Positions 53,353 through 61,553 are shown, counted from the first letter of the stretch. The stretch: 64,000 nucleotides of DNA from Streptomyces sp. WMMB 322 (GCF_900090145.1 NZ_FMHI01000017.1:62001-126000); one strand, 5' to 3'. Numbers and translations: made by a program. Notes: generated by a model from the letters alone, not told the origin.

Positions 53353-53955
53353 TCACTTCTCCGCCGTCAACGGGTCGAGCGCGGAGCGCAGTTCCTTCTC
53401 GCCGAGTTCCTTCAGCGCCCGTACGGCGATCCTCCCGTCCCGGTCGAGGATGAGCGTGGAGGGGATGGCCTGCGGGGAGAGGCTGCCCTTGGGGAAGCGG
53501 AGGATGAGCTTGCCGCTGGGGTCGTAGAAGCTCGGGTACTCGATGCCGTAGTTGCGCTCGAACGCCTTGGCGTTGGCGCGGTCGAGATCGCGGGTGTTGA
53601 TCCCGACGAACTGCACGCCCTTGCCCTCGGTCTCCTTGGAGACCTTGGCGAGGTTGGGCGCCTCCGCGCGGCAGGGTGCGCACCAGGAGCCCCAGACGTT
53701 CAGGACGACGATCTTCCCCTTGAAGTCGGAGAGTTCCAGCCGCTTCCCGTCGACGCTCTTGCCCGAAATGTCCGGCGCCTTCTGCCGCTCGCCGCTCTCG
53801 ACCTTGGTGATCTTCCCGGTGCCCTGTACGAACTTCGTGTCCCCCGACGACGAACCGGCCTTGTCGTCGCTGCACCCGGCCAGCACCGAGGCCCCCGCCG
53901 CGAGCAACGCGATCAGCAGTGCGGGGCGGCGCCGGAAGGCTCGGGTCTGACTCAT
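53353..53955 (-). CDS. resA: ResA/TlpA-like thioredoxin lipoprotein
   Basis: A 200-residue lipoprotein (lipobox 'SVLAGC' near residue 28) with a thioredoxin fold and active site 'WGSWCAPCRAEAP' (Cys92, Cys95). The cis-Pro loop is 'SPQAIPSTLILDRDGRI'. It reduces the heme-binding cysteines of apocytochromes c, receiving electrons from CcdA. It is the first gene of the cytochrome c maturation operon; the RBS is weak. Confidence 0.94.
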   Translation of the reverse strand: MSQTRAFRRRPALLIALLAAGASVLAGCSDDKAGSSSGDTKFVQGTGKITKVESGERQKAPDISGKSVDGKRLELSDFKGKIVVLNVWGSWCAPCRAEAPNLAKVSKETEGKGVQFVGINTRDLDRANAKAFERNYGIEYPSFYDPSGKLILRFPKGSLSPQAIPSTLILDRDGRIAVRALKELGEKELRSALDPLTAEK

Positions 53956-54152
53956 GTGAAAAGTTTCGCATGAGCCCCGAGCCGATCTTCCACGCCCCCC
54001 TTGCGCCCGTTGGGCACGGGCCGCCCCACTTGCGGTGGCCCGCTTCCGACCGGTCTCCGGCCGGCTCGCTCCTCCCTCATGGCGCCCGGCGGCCGCGCTC
54101 CGCGCAGCCCCTCGGACCCCCTCGGGCCCCTCAGGACGACGTCGGAAATCCC

Positions 54153-54884
54153 TCAGGCCCCGCGTCCGCCGCCCCCGGCGGACTTGGCGCCCGCGCGCAG
54201 ATGCGGAGGCACCAGATCACGCGCGGGCTCCGTGTAGCCGACCGAGACGATCTTGTCCCCCTCGAAGGTGAAGGAGGTGAGGGAGGCGAGCGTGCACTGC
54301 CGCCGGCGCGGGTCGTGCCAGAGCCTGCGCCGTTCGACGAAGCTGCGCAGCGTCCAGATCGGCAGCTGATGTGAGACGCAGACGGCCTCGTGGCCGCGCG
54401 CGGCGTCGCGGGCCGCGTCCAGGGCGGCGCGCATCCGCTGCACCTGGTGCACGTACGACTCGCCCCACGACGGACGGAAAGGGTTGAACAGGTGGCGCCA
54501 GTTCGCGGGCCTGCGCAGCGCACCGTCCCCCACGCCCACCGTCCTGCCCTGGAAGACGTTGTCCGCCTCGATCAGGTCCTCGTCGCTGGCGACGTCCAGA
54601 CCGTGCGCCTTGGCGATGGGCGCCGCGGACTCCTGCGCACGCTCCAGCGGCGAGGCCACGACGTACGCGATGTCCCGGCCGGCGAGATGTTCGGCCACCC
54701 GGTCGGCCATCCTGCGTCCCAGGTCGGAGAGGTGGTAGCCGGGCAGGCGTCCGTACAGCACGCCGTCCGGGTTCTCGACCTCGCCGTGGCGCATCACGTG
54801 CACGACGGTGACGGCCTGCCCGCCGGTGTCACGCTCGCGTCTTCCGGCCTCGCGGCCCGGGGCCGTACCGTCCGCCGCGCTCAT
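54153..54884 (-). CDS. Histidine phosphatase family protein
   Basis: A 243-residue phosphoglycerate-mutase-like protein: catalytic motif 'VHVMRHGEVENPDGVLYGRL', 'YVVASPLERAQESAAPIA' and 'HEAVCVSHQLPIWTLRSFVE' (second His). The N-terminal 24 residues are extra relative to the usual start, but the ATG at 54884 overlaps the hemL stop (ATGA), supporting it. Lies between hemL and the ResA operon in one direction; substrate unknown. Confidence 0.9.
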   Translation of the reverse strand: MSAADGTAPGREAGRRERDTGGQAVTVVHVMRHGEVENPDGVLYGRLPGYHLSDLGRRMADRVAEHLAGRDIAYVVASPLERAQESAAPIAKAHGLDVASDEDLIEADNVFQGRTVGVGDGALRRPANWRHLFNPFRPSWGESYVHQVQRMRAALDAARDAARGHEAVCVSHQLPIWTLRSFVERRRLWHDPRRRQCTLASLTSFTFEGDKIVSVGYTEPARDLVPPHLRAGAKSAGGGGRGA

Positions 54885-56197
54885 GCGGTCGCCTCCGCGG
54901 CGGCGCGGGCGGCGGCCGGAAGCGCCTCGGCGACGCGTTCCAGGGCGCCGTCGTCGTGCGCGGTCGAGACGAACCAGGACTCGAAGGCGGACGGCGGAAG
55001 GTAGACGCCCTGCTCCAGCATCGAGTGGAAGAAGGCCTTGAACCGGAAGGCCTCCTGCGCCCTCGCGCCCTCGTAGTCCGTGACCGGCTCGCCGGTGAAG
55101 AAGACGGAGAACATGTTGCCCGCGACCTGGAGCCGGTGGGCGACGCCCGCCTTGTCCAGCGCCTCGGTCACAGCACGGCGCAGCTGCTCGGAAGCGGAGT
55201 CCACCGCCGCGTACGCCGCGTCGTCCAGCAGCCGCAGCTGTGCGATGCCTGCGGCTGTGGCGACCGGGTTCCCCGACAGCGTGCCGGCCTGGTAGACGGG
55301 GCCGGCCGGTGCGAGGCGCTCCATCACGTCACGCCGGCCGCCGAAGGCCGCCGCCGGGAAGCCGCCGCCCATCACCTTGCCGAACGTCATCAGATCGGGG
55401 GCGACTTGGTCGATCCCGTACCAGCCCTGCTTGCTGACGCGGAAGCCCGTCATCACCTCGTCCGAGATGAACAGCGCCCCGTGCGCCCGGCAGATCTCCT
55501 TGAGTTGCTCGTTGAAGCCGGGCTTCGGCGGCACGACGCCCATGTTGCCGGGGGACGCCTCGGTGATGACGCACGCGATCCCGTCGGGCTGCGCGGCGAA
55601 CGCGGCCCGTACGGCGTCGAGGTCGTTGTACGGCAGCACGATGGTCTCCGCCGCCTGCGCACCCGTCACGCCCGGGGTGTCGGGCAGCCCGAACGTCGCG
55701 ACGCCCGAACCCGCCGACGCGAGCAGCGCGTCGACATGACCGTGGTAACAGCCCGCGAACTTCACGACCTTCGCGCGCCCGGTGAAACCGCGCGCCAGGC
55801 GGATCGCGGACATCGTGGCCTCCGTGCCGGAGGAGACCAGCCGCACCTGTTCGACCGGATCGATGCGGTCCACGATCTCTTCCGCGAGGGCGACTTCGTC
55901 CTCGCCGGGCGTTCCGAACGACGTGCCGCGGCTCACCGCCGCCTGGACGGCCGCGATCACTTCGGGATGGGAATGGCCCAGAATCATCGGCCCCCACGAA
56001 CAGACGAGGTCCACGTACTCACGTCCGTCGGCATCCATGAGGTACGGACCGGCCCCGGACACCATGAACCGGGGCGTACCGCCCACGGCTTGGAAGGCGC
56101 GGACCGGAGAGTTCACGCCACCGGGCGTCACGGCGGCGGCGCGGTCGTAGAGCGACTGCGATACTGGGGCCTCGTACGAGTAAGTCACGAGGACCAT
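54881..56197 (-). CDS. hemL: Glutamate-1-semialdehyde 2,1-aminomutase
   Basis: A 438-residue class III PLP aminomutase. 'AAAVTPGGVNSPVRAFQAVG' and 'VKFAGCYHGHVDALLASAGS' are HemL-specific, and the PLP lysine is Lys274 in 'LMTFGKVMGGGFPAAAFGGR'. It converts glutamate-1-semialdehyde to 5-aminolevulinate, the C5-route heme precursor. Start ATG 56197 or GTG 56188. Its location next to cytochrome c maturation genes ties heme supply to heme use. Confidence 0.96.
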   Translation of the reverse strand: MVLVTYSYEAPVSQSLYDRAAAVTPGGVNSPVRAFQAVGGTPRFMVSGAGPYLMDADGREYVDLVCSWGPMILGHSHPEVIAAVQAAVSRGTSFGTPGEDEVALAEEIVDRIDPVEQVRLVSSGTEATMSAIRLARGFTGRAKVVKFAGCYHGHVDALLASAGSGVATFGLPDTPGVTGAQAAETIVLPYNDLDAVRAAFAAQPDGIACVITEASPGNMGVVPPKPGFNEQLKEICRAHGALFISDEVMTGFRVSKQGWYGIDQVAPDLMTFGKVMGGGFPAAAFGGRRDVMERLAPAGPVYQAGTLSGNPVATAAGIAQLRLLDDAAYAAVDSASEQLRRAVTEALDKAGVAHRLQVAGNMFSVFFTGEPVTDYEGARAQEAFRFKAFFHSMLEQGVYLPPSAFESWFVSTAHDDGALERVAEALPAAARAAAEATA

Positions 56198-56515
56198 GGT
56201 GTCAGAGCATCCCGACGGCACCGCGTCGTCGTCCCGCTGGTGGGTATAGGGGACATGAGGAGCCGGTCAGGTACCGGCCCGGTAACACGGGGATTACCCG
56301 CCCGCCGCGGGGCGTTTCACGACCGGCAGGACGGGGAGGTCTCTGTCACGATGATCGGGTTGCGCGGCGGCGGCCGCGAGTGGTCGGGTGGTGACATGCA
56401 GCGCGGTGGTGGACTGGGAGAGGGTACCGGGGACCTCGGTCCGGAGCGCGCAAGCGGACGTCACCGGAGAGACGCGGCGGAAAGAGACACTGGGAGCAGC
56501 AAGGGTGGCGGCCGA
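56198..56515. other. Divergent intergenic region
   Basis: 318 bases between hemL and the next gene. The plus frame stays open from ATG 56351 (GGGAGG upstream), but its sequence is a Gly/Arg-rich low-complexity stretch, so I treat it as upstream region rather than protein. Confidence 0.4.
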
Positions 56516-56950
56516 GTGGGGGTGACCTACAAGTACTTCGGCGCCCCGGACGGCGCTACGGCGGCCCGGGTTCCCGTTTCCATGCGCCCGGAGGAGCTCG
56601 GCGGCGACGAGTTGGGTCACGGCATGTTCACCAAGATCAAGCCGGAGACCATGGCCGCGATGGTGCTCACAGGCATCGAGGGCATACCTCTGCACCGGGT
56701 GCCGCCGCTCGAACTCGTGGTGCTGCACCCGGATTACGCCGTCGTGAAGCTGCCGATGACGGTCGTGGACCCGCTGCGCGGAATCGGCGAGGAGTCGGTG
56801 GGCGCGGCGGCCTTCATCTGGTCGACGGTGCCCGACCGAGCGGGCCCCCAGGACGCCTTCAACGTGTACCAACTCCTGCACGAATGGCAGGACTTCTCCG
56901 ACCGCCTGCACATGGCGGGCCACCAGCCGTACTGCCTGGTGTGGCCCTGA
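56516..56950 (+). CDS. Conserved hypothetical protein
   Basis: About 144 residues: 'VTYKYFGAPDGATAARVPVS', 'MFTKIKPETMAAMVLTGIEG', 'LELVVLHPDYAVVKLPMTVV' and the end 'HQPYCLVWP'. It looks well conserved and soluble, with no signal or membrane segment. I recall similar proteins as uncharacterised in Streptomyces. Start is uncertain: GTG 56516 or GTG 56522 (AAGGGTGG upstream), or ATG 56351 with a poor-complexity extension. Confidence 0.7.
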   Translation: MGVTYKYFGAPDGATAARVPVSMRPEELGGDELGHGMFTKIKPETMAAMVLTGIEGIPLHRVPPLELVVLHPDYAVVKLPMTVVDPLRGIGEESVGAAAFIWSTVPDRAGPQDAFNVYQLLHEWQDFSDRLHMAGHQPYCLVWP

Positions 56951-57137
56951 GCGTCCGGCCGTTCTGCCCGCCGCGGGCCTGAACGCCTTCCGGTGCGGCG
57001 CCCGGCCGGGCCCGCGCAGCCGGGCACACGGCTGAGACCGACTGGCATGCTCTCGCGCACGAAACGTGCCCCGGCGCGGGCCCGGTGACGGGCCCGGGCG
57101 ACCGGACCACCCCGGAAGAGGAGCGGACCGGCCCCGG

Positions 57138-57581
57138 TCAGGCGCCCGGACTTCCGTTCCCGCCCGCCGCCTTCTCGGCTGCGCGCTTGAACTGGCCCAG
57201 GTCGTAGTTGGTGAGCGTGGAGTCCAGGTTGGTCAGGGCTCCGAGACGCTCGATGAAGTCCTGCGGGTTGTACTCGATCTGGAGCGTCACCCGGCTCGTG
57301 GTGTCGCTGAGCCTGTGGAAGGTGACCACCCCGGCGTGCTCCACGCCTTCCGTGGTCCTCCAGGCGATGCGCTCCTGGGGGATGAATTCCGTGAGTTCGG
57401 CGGTGAAGCTCTTTTCGGCGCCGGGGAGCGAGAGCCACCAGGAGAAGGACTTGTTGTCGATACGGACGACGTCCTTCACGTGGCTCAGGAACTTCGGCCA
57501 CTCGGCCACGTCGCTCCACAGCGCCCAGCTCACCGCGACCGGAGCTTCGACGTCAACGGTCTCTACGAGGGAGGAGGACAC
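57138..57581 (-). CDS. SRPBCC family protein
   Basis: A 147-residue START/Bet v1-type protein: 'LVETVDVEAPVAVSWALWSD', 'AEWPKFLSHVKDVVRIDNKS', 'FIPQERIAWRTTEGVEHAGV' and a C-terminal helix with 'NYDLGQFKRAAEKAAGG'. This is the polyketide cyclase/ligand-binding group often present as several stand-alone copies in Streptomyces. GTG 57581 has GAGAGGTGA upstream. Ligand unknown. Confidence 0.85.
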   Translation of the reverse strand: MSSSLVETVDVEAPVAVSWALWSDVAEWPKFLSHVKDVVRIDNKSFSWWLSLPGAEKSFTAELTEFIPQERIAWRTTEGVEHAGVVTFHRLSDTTSRVTLQIEYNPQDFIERLGALTNLDSTLTNYDLGQFKRAAEKAAGGNGSPGA

Positions 57582-57910
57582 TCTTGGTCACCTCTCATGG
57601 GAAGGGGGCTCGTTACGGTCCGCTGCGTACCCCGGAACAGGGACTCAAGGCATGTCCGTGCCCAGCGATTCGCCGGGGCCCCCGGCCGCCCGCCCGCTGC
57701 TCGTTCCAACTTCCGTCCACAGGGACGTTGTTGGCCGATCACAGGAGATCTCCCGGATTTCGGGCGGGACGGACTTCCTGCCGGGGTGCGTCCGGCGGGG
57801 CGGGTGCGCCCGTCCGCCGGTTCGGAACTAGGGCGTGTTTCGAAGTAGCGTCGTCCGCCCGTTAGGGCGGGCGGGGCGGCGTCAGGTGCGTGCGCTCGCA
57901 AGGCGGAGGG

Positions 57911-57947
57911 TGGGGGTACCTCCCGGGCCGCCAGGCCCAGGGGGAGA
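57911..57947. repeat. Nested hairpin cassette 1 inside MITE copy 2
   Basis: A segment starting TGGGGGTACCTCCC and ending CAGGGGGAGAG, with a CCCGGGCC/GGCCC stem. It is absent at the equivalent site of copy 1. Confidence 0.65.
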
Positions 57948-57981
57948 GAGCGCAGCGGGCTGCGCCGACGACCGACAACGC

Positions 57982-58012
57982 TGGGGGCACCTCCCACGAA
58001 GTGGGGGAGAGC
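57982..58012. repeat. Nested hairpin cassette 2 inside MITE copy 2
   Basis: A segment TGGGGGCACCTCCCAC-GAA-GTGGGGGAGAG with the same frame as cassette 1 (TGGGGGnACCTCCC ... GGGGGAGAG). It is absent from copy 1. Confidence 0.65.
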
Positions 58013-58061
58013 GTGCGTGCGTGCGTGGCGCCGCCCCGCAGGCGGGACTTCGAAACAGGCC

Positions 58062-58712
58062 CTAGGGGCTCTCAGCGGTCAGGTAGCGCCGGACCGTGGG
58101 CCCGAGCCAGCCCACGATCTCCTCGTGGGTCATCGCCACCGCGGGCGGCAGCTTCAGCACGTACCGGCCGAGGGCCATGCCGAGGATCTGCGAGGCGAGC
58201 AGGGCCGCACGCGCGGGGACCTGCCGGGGGTCCGGGCACACGGCGGCCACCGCGGGCGAGACCTGGTCGCGGAAGACGGAGTGCACCCGCTCGGCGCCCG
58301 CGGGGTTGGTGACGCCGACGCGCACCATGGCGTTCAGCGTCTCGTCGCCCTCCCAGCGCTCCAGGAAGTGGCGCACGAGGCGCGTGCCGACCTCCTCGGC
58401 GGGGACGCCCGTCAGGTCCGGCAGCCGCAGGTCGATCTCGGAGGCGGCGGCGAACAGGCCCTCCTTGTTGCCGAAGTAGCGCATGACCATCGACGGGTCG
58501 ATGCCCGCGTCCCGCGCGATGGCACGGATCGTGGCGCGCTCGTAGCCGTCGGTGGCGAACCGCTCGCGCGCGGAGCGCACGATCGCCGCCCGTGTTGCGT
58601 CGGAGCGGCGTGGGGGCCGGCCCTCCGCCGCCTTCGGTGGTGCGGCCGCCCGGTGGGCATCGGCGTCCGCGCCTGTTCCCGCGGCGGAACCCGCCTGTGC
58701 TTCGTCTTCCAT
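58062..58712 (-). CDS. TetR/AcrR family regulator, probable repressor of the FAD monooxygenase
   Basis: A 216-residue TetR protein: HTH 'ATIRAIARDAGIDPSMVMRY' following 'ARERFATDGYE', then an all-helical ligand domain with a TetR_C-type end. The ATG at 58712 directly abuts a 30-bp double operator and a TACATT -10-like box lies seven bases before it, so the message is probably leaderless. The same operator architecture occurs twice upstream of the monooxygenase at 62683. Its stop TAG (58062-58064) is part of the CTAG end of MITE copy 2. Confidence 0.92.
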   Translation of the reverse strand: MEDEAQAGSAAGTGADADAHRAAAPPKAAEGRPPRRSDATRAAIVRSARERFATDGYERATIRAIARDAGIDPSMVMRYFGNKEGLFAAASEIDLRLPDLTGVPAEEVGTRLVRHFLERWEGDETLNAMVRVGVTNPAGAERVHSVFRDQVSPAVAAVCPDPRQVPARAALLASQILGMALGRYVLKLPPAVAMTHEEIVGWLGPTVRRYLTAESP

Positions 58713-58742
58713 GCCAACGAATGTAGGCCAACAACTGTTGAC
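58713..58742. promoter_or_regulatory. TetR double operator at its own promoter
   Basis: Two 16-bp sites GCCAAC-GAAT-GTAGGC (58713-58728) and GCCAAC-AACT-GTTGAC (58727-58742) overlap by two bases. This is the same layout as the two boxes upstream of 62683, indicating autoregulation. Confidence 0.75.
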
Positions 58743-58814
58743 GGGCCAGGGGGCTGTCCGGCGAGGCAGCGGCGTGCGGTGCTGCTCCGCCGCCGGAACC
58801 CGTACGGCCCGCGC

Positions 58815-59558
58815 TCAGGAAACCGGCGACAGGGACGGTACAACGATGTCCCGGTGCACGGAGCGGATGTGCGCCTCCACCGCCTCGCCCGCACGTTCGA
58901 CCTCACCCGCAACCACGGCGTCGTAGATCGCCCGGTGCTCCGCACGCAGCCTGGTGGCCACCGCCTCCCAGTCCTCCACCCGGTGGAAGACCGTCAGCAG
59001 GGTCTGCCGGACCGCGTTGCGCACGGAAACCGTCAGGTCGGCCACCATGCGGTTGCCCGCGGCCTCGGCGATCGCGACGTGGAAATCCGTGTCGCAGTCG
59101 TTGAACGTCTCCCGCGGCAGCCCCGCCGCGTCCATGCGGTCGAGCTGTTCGCGCATCCGCGCGAGATCGTCCGCCCTGGCGTGCTCGGCGGCCAGCCTGG
59201 CGCTCGACCGCTCCAGGACGGCACGCGCCTCGACGACGTCGTCGAGGGAGAAGTGCGCGAGCGCGATGTGCAGCCTGAGGAACTGGGTGAGCCCGGCACC
59301 CGGCATCGCGATGATCACGTTCCCCGAGTCCGGCCCGGTGCCGACCCGGGGCCGAAGGGCGCCCTGGGCCTCCAGCACGCGCAGCGCCTCCCGGATCGCC
59401 GCCCTGCTCACGCCGAGCATCTCACTCAACTCCCGCTCGGGCGGCAGCCGGTCGCCGACCTTGAGCCTGCCGTCGAGGATGAGCTGTTCGATCCGGGTGA
59501 GGACCAGTTCGTACGTGCGCGAACGGGCAACGGGTTCCCAGTCGTCCGGTCCGGCCAT
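58815..59558 (-). CDS. GntR-family regulator, FadR/LldR subfamily
   Basis: A 247-residue protein with a winged HTH ('LKVGDRLPPERELSEMLGVS' then 'RAAIREALRVLEAQGALRPR') and an FCD ligand domain whose metal-type residues lie in 'DCDTDFHVAIAEAAGN' and 'EHRAIYDAVVAGEVERAGEA' with 'HIRSVH'. ATG 59558 has GGAGG upstream. It is divergent from the lactate permease gene, and FadR-type palindromes lie between them, so it is most likely the lactate-responsive repressor. Confidence 0.92.
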   Translation of the reverse strand: MAGPDDWEPVARSRTYELVLTRIEQLILDGRLKVGDRLPPERELSEMLGVSRAAIREALRVLEAQGALRPRVGTGPDSGNVIIAMPGAGLTQFLRLHIALAHFSLDDVVEARAVLERSSARLAAEHARADDLARMREQLDRMDAAGLPRETFNDCDTDFHVAIAEAAGNRMVADLTVSVRNAVRQTLLTVFHRVEDWEAVATRLRAEHRAIYDAVVAGEVERAGEAVEAHIRSVHRDIVVPSLSPVS

Positions 59559-59657
59559 GAAACCCCTCCAGATCCGCGAAGTCGGGCCGCTCCCCGGCAC
59601 TGAACACCGGACCGGGGACCACGCGGTCGCGGTGAGCGTAACCCAACCGCCCGCACT

Positions 59658-59670
59658 TTGGTCTGACCAA
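59658..59670. promoter_or_regulatory. FadR-type operator 1
   Basis: TTGGTCTGACCAA is a perfect 13-bp palindrome that fits the FadR-subfamily consensus T-GTnnnAC-A. It lies between the GntR and lactate permease genes. Confidence 0.75.
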
Positions 59671-59695
59671 GTCCCGGTCAGTCATGTGCTGTCTC

Positions 59696-59724
59696 TGGAC
59701 AGCGAGTTGGGCACTTCATAGTGT
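59696..59724 (+). promoter_or_regulatory. Candidate promoter of the lactate permease gene
   Basis: TGGACA (59696-59701) and TAGTGT (59719-59724) are separated by 17 bases. Operator 1 lies just upstream and operator 2 just downstream of the expected start point. Confidence 0.5.
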
Positions 59725-59741
59725 GTGGCAGCTTCAACGCA

Positions 59742-59752
59742 TGGTCTGACCA
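59742..59752. promoter_or_regulatory. FadR-type operator 2
   Basis: TGGTCTGACCA, identical to the core of operator 1 and 84 bases downstream of it (about eight helical turns), 13 bases before the permease start codon. The pair could support looping repression. Confidence 0.75.
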
Positions 59753-59765
59753 AATCCGTACGGGG

Positions 59766-61553
59766 ATGCCCTTGTACCAGCCCGCCATCTCACCGCTCTC
59801 CGGCGGCCTCGCACTGTCGGCACTCGTCGCCGCGCTGCCGCTGCTGACTCTCTTCCTGCTGCTCGGAGCCGCCCGGGTCAAGGCCCACTTGGCCGGCCTC
59901 TCCGCCCTGGCCGTCGCGGTGGGCATCGCCGTCGCCGTGTACGGGATGCCGTTCAAGCTGGCCGCCCTGTCCGCCGCGGAGGGCGCGGTCTTCGGCCTCT
60001 TCCCCATCGGCTGGATCCTCGTCACGGCCATCTGGCTGTACCAACTCACCGTCGTCAGCGGCACGTTCGAGGACCTGCGCCGGTCCCTGCGGCTCATCAG
60101 CGACGATCCGCGTGTTCTGGCGGTCGTGCTGGCGTTCTGCTTCGGCGCCCTGCTGGAGGCCCTCGCCGGCTTCGGCGCACCCGTGGCGATCACCGGCATC
60201 ATGCTCATCGCCCTGGGGTTCCCGCCCTTCCGGGCGGCCGTCACGGTGCTCGTCGCCAACACGGTTCCCGTCGCCTTCGGCGCCATGGGCATACCCGTCA
60301 TCACCGCGGGGGCGCTGACGAAGATCCCGTACACCGAGATCGGCTCGTACGTCGGCCGGCAGGTGCCCGTGCTCGCGCTCATCGTGCCGCTGCTGCTGAC
60401 CGTGATCGTGGACGGCTTCCGCGGGCTGCGTCAGATCTGGCCCGTGGCCATGGTCTGCGGAGTGACCTTCGCGGTGGTGCAGTTCGTCAGCTCCAACTAC
60501 ATATCCGTCGAACTGACCGACATCATCACCTCCCTCGCCAGCCTGGTGGCGGCAGTCGCCTTCCTGCGGCTCTGGCAGCCGAAGGGCAGCGAGCAGGCGA
60601 GAGCGGACCTTCTCGGCGCAGGCGGAGAGGCCGAGACCGGCCGACGGGGCAGGCCGGACACCGCAGGACGCGCCTACGGCGGGCACAGCCCGGGAGGCCA
60701 CAGCCCCGGAGGCCGGCCGGCGCCGGCCGCGCGAACCACGCACGGCGGACGGCCCTCGCCCGGAACACCCGGCGCGCACGCACGCGAACAGGCGCCGCCG
60801 GAGACCGACGGCCGGCGGCTGGCCGCGGCCTTCACTCCGTACATCATCGTCATCTCGGTCTTCTCCGTGGCCCAACTGTGGACCCCGGTCAAGGAGTTCC
60901 TCGGCAGCACGAGCATCGCGATCCCCTGGCCCGGGCTGCACGGAAAGCTCCTGACCGTCAACGGCAACCCGGTGGACTCCACCGTCTACGACCTGGCGTG
61001 GCTGTCGTCGCCCGGGACACTGCTGCTGCTCTCCGGTGTGGTCACCGCGCTCGTCCTGCGCATCGAACCGCAGGTGGCGCTCAGGGAACTCGGGGCCACG
61101 ATCGTGAAGTTGAGGACGGCCCTGCTGACCGTCGCGTCCGTGCTCGCCCTCGCCTACGCGATGAACCTCTCGGGCCAGACCATCACCATCGGCACCTGGA
61201 TAGCCGGCAGCGGGAGCGCGCTCGCGCTGCTCTCGCCGGTGCTGGGCTGGTTCGGAACAGCGGTCACCGGCTCCGACACGTCATCGCAGGCGCTGTTCGC
61301 CAGCCTCCAGAACACCGCCGCGAAGGGGGCCGGCCTCGATCCCTCACTGCTCGTCGCGGGCAACGCCTCGGGCGGCGTCGTGGGCAAGATGATCAGCCCG
61401 CAGAACCTGACGATCGCCGCGACGGCCGTGGGCTGTGCCAGCCAGGAGTCCGAACTGCTGCGCTCGACGCTCAAGTGGAGCCTCGGACTGCTGCTGATTC
61501 TCTGCGTGTTGATCTATGCACAGTCCGGCATCATGGCCTGGACGCTGCCCTAG
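59766..61553 (+). CDS. lldP: L-lactate permease (LctP family)
   Basis: A 595-residue transporter with about 12-14 membrane helices and LctP hallmarks: 'FGALLEALAGFGAPVAITGI', 'GWFGTAVTGSDTSSQALFAS' and 'NASGGVVGKMISPQNLTIAA'. It imports lactate or glycolate with protons. A hydrophilic Gly/Pro/Arg/His-rich insertion of about 75 residues (about 278-353), with GGHSP repeats, sits in a central loop and is longer than in most relatives. ATG 59766 is the first family-compatible start; its RBS is poor. Confidence 0.93.
   Translation: MPLYQPAISPLSGGLALSALVAALPLLTLFLLLGAARVKAHLAGLSALAVAVGIAVAVYGMPFKLAALSAAEGAVFGLFPIGWILVTAIWLYQLTVVSGTFEDLRRSLRLISDDPRVLAVVLAFCFGALLEALAGFGAPVAITGIMLIALGFPPFRAAVTVLVANTVPVAFGAMGIPVITAGALTKIPYTEIGSYVGRQVPVLALIVPLLLTVIVDGFRGLRQIWPVAMVCGVTFAVVQFVSSNYISVELTDIITSLASLVAAVAFLRLWQPKGSEQARADLLGAGGEAETGRRGRPDTAGRAYGGHSPGGHSPGGRPAPAARTTHGGRPSPGTPGAHAREQAPPETDGRRLAAAFTPYIIVISVFSVAQLWTPVKEFLGSTSIAIPWPGLHGKLLTVNGNPVDSTVYDLAWLSSPGTLLLLSGVVTALVLRIEPQVALRELGATIVKLRTALLTVASVLALAYAMNLSGQTITIGTWIAGSGSALALLSPVLGWFGTAVTGSDTSSQALFASLQNTAAKGAGLDPSLLVAGNASGGVVGKMISPQNLTIAATAVGCASQESELLRSTLKWSLGLLLILCVLIYAQSGIMAWTLP

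Larger units (their letters stand above)
57828..58065. mobile_element. MITE-like element, copy 2 (238 bp)
   Basis: Bounded by an 18-bp inverted repeat with one mismatch (CTAGGGCGTGTTTCGAAG at 57828-57845; its complement at 58048-58065), flanked by CTAG at both outer ends. Internal blocks match copy 1 (7218-7397) in order: TAGCGTCGT, GGTGCGTGCG, TCGCAAGGCGGAGG, GAGCGCAGCGGGCTGCGCCG and CGACAACGC. The terminal sequences differ from copy 1 (GTTTCGAAG instead of GTCTGACAA), so the two represent subfamilies. Two extra hairpin cassettes lengthen this copy. Confidence 0.85.

Noticed and set aside
56351..56515. Upstream ATG start (56351) for the conserved hypothetical protein
   Set aside because: The RBS is acceptable but the added 55 residues are Gly/Arg-rich low complexity unlike the conserved body, so I kept the later GTG.
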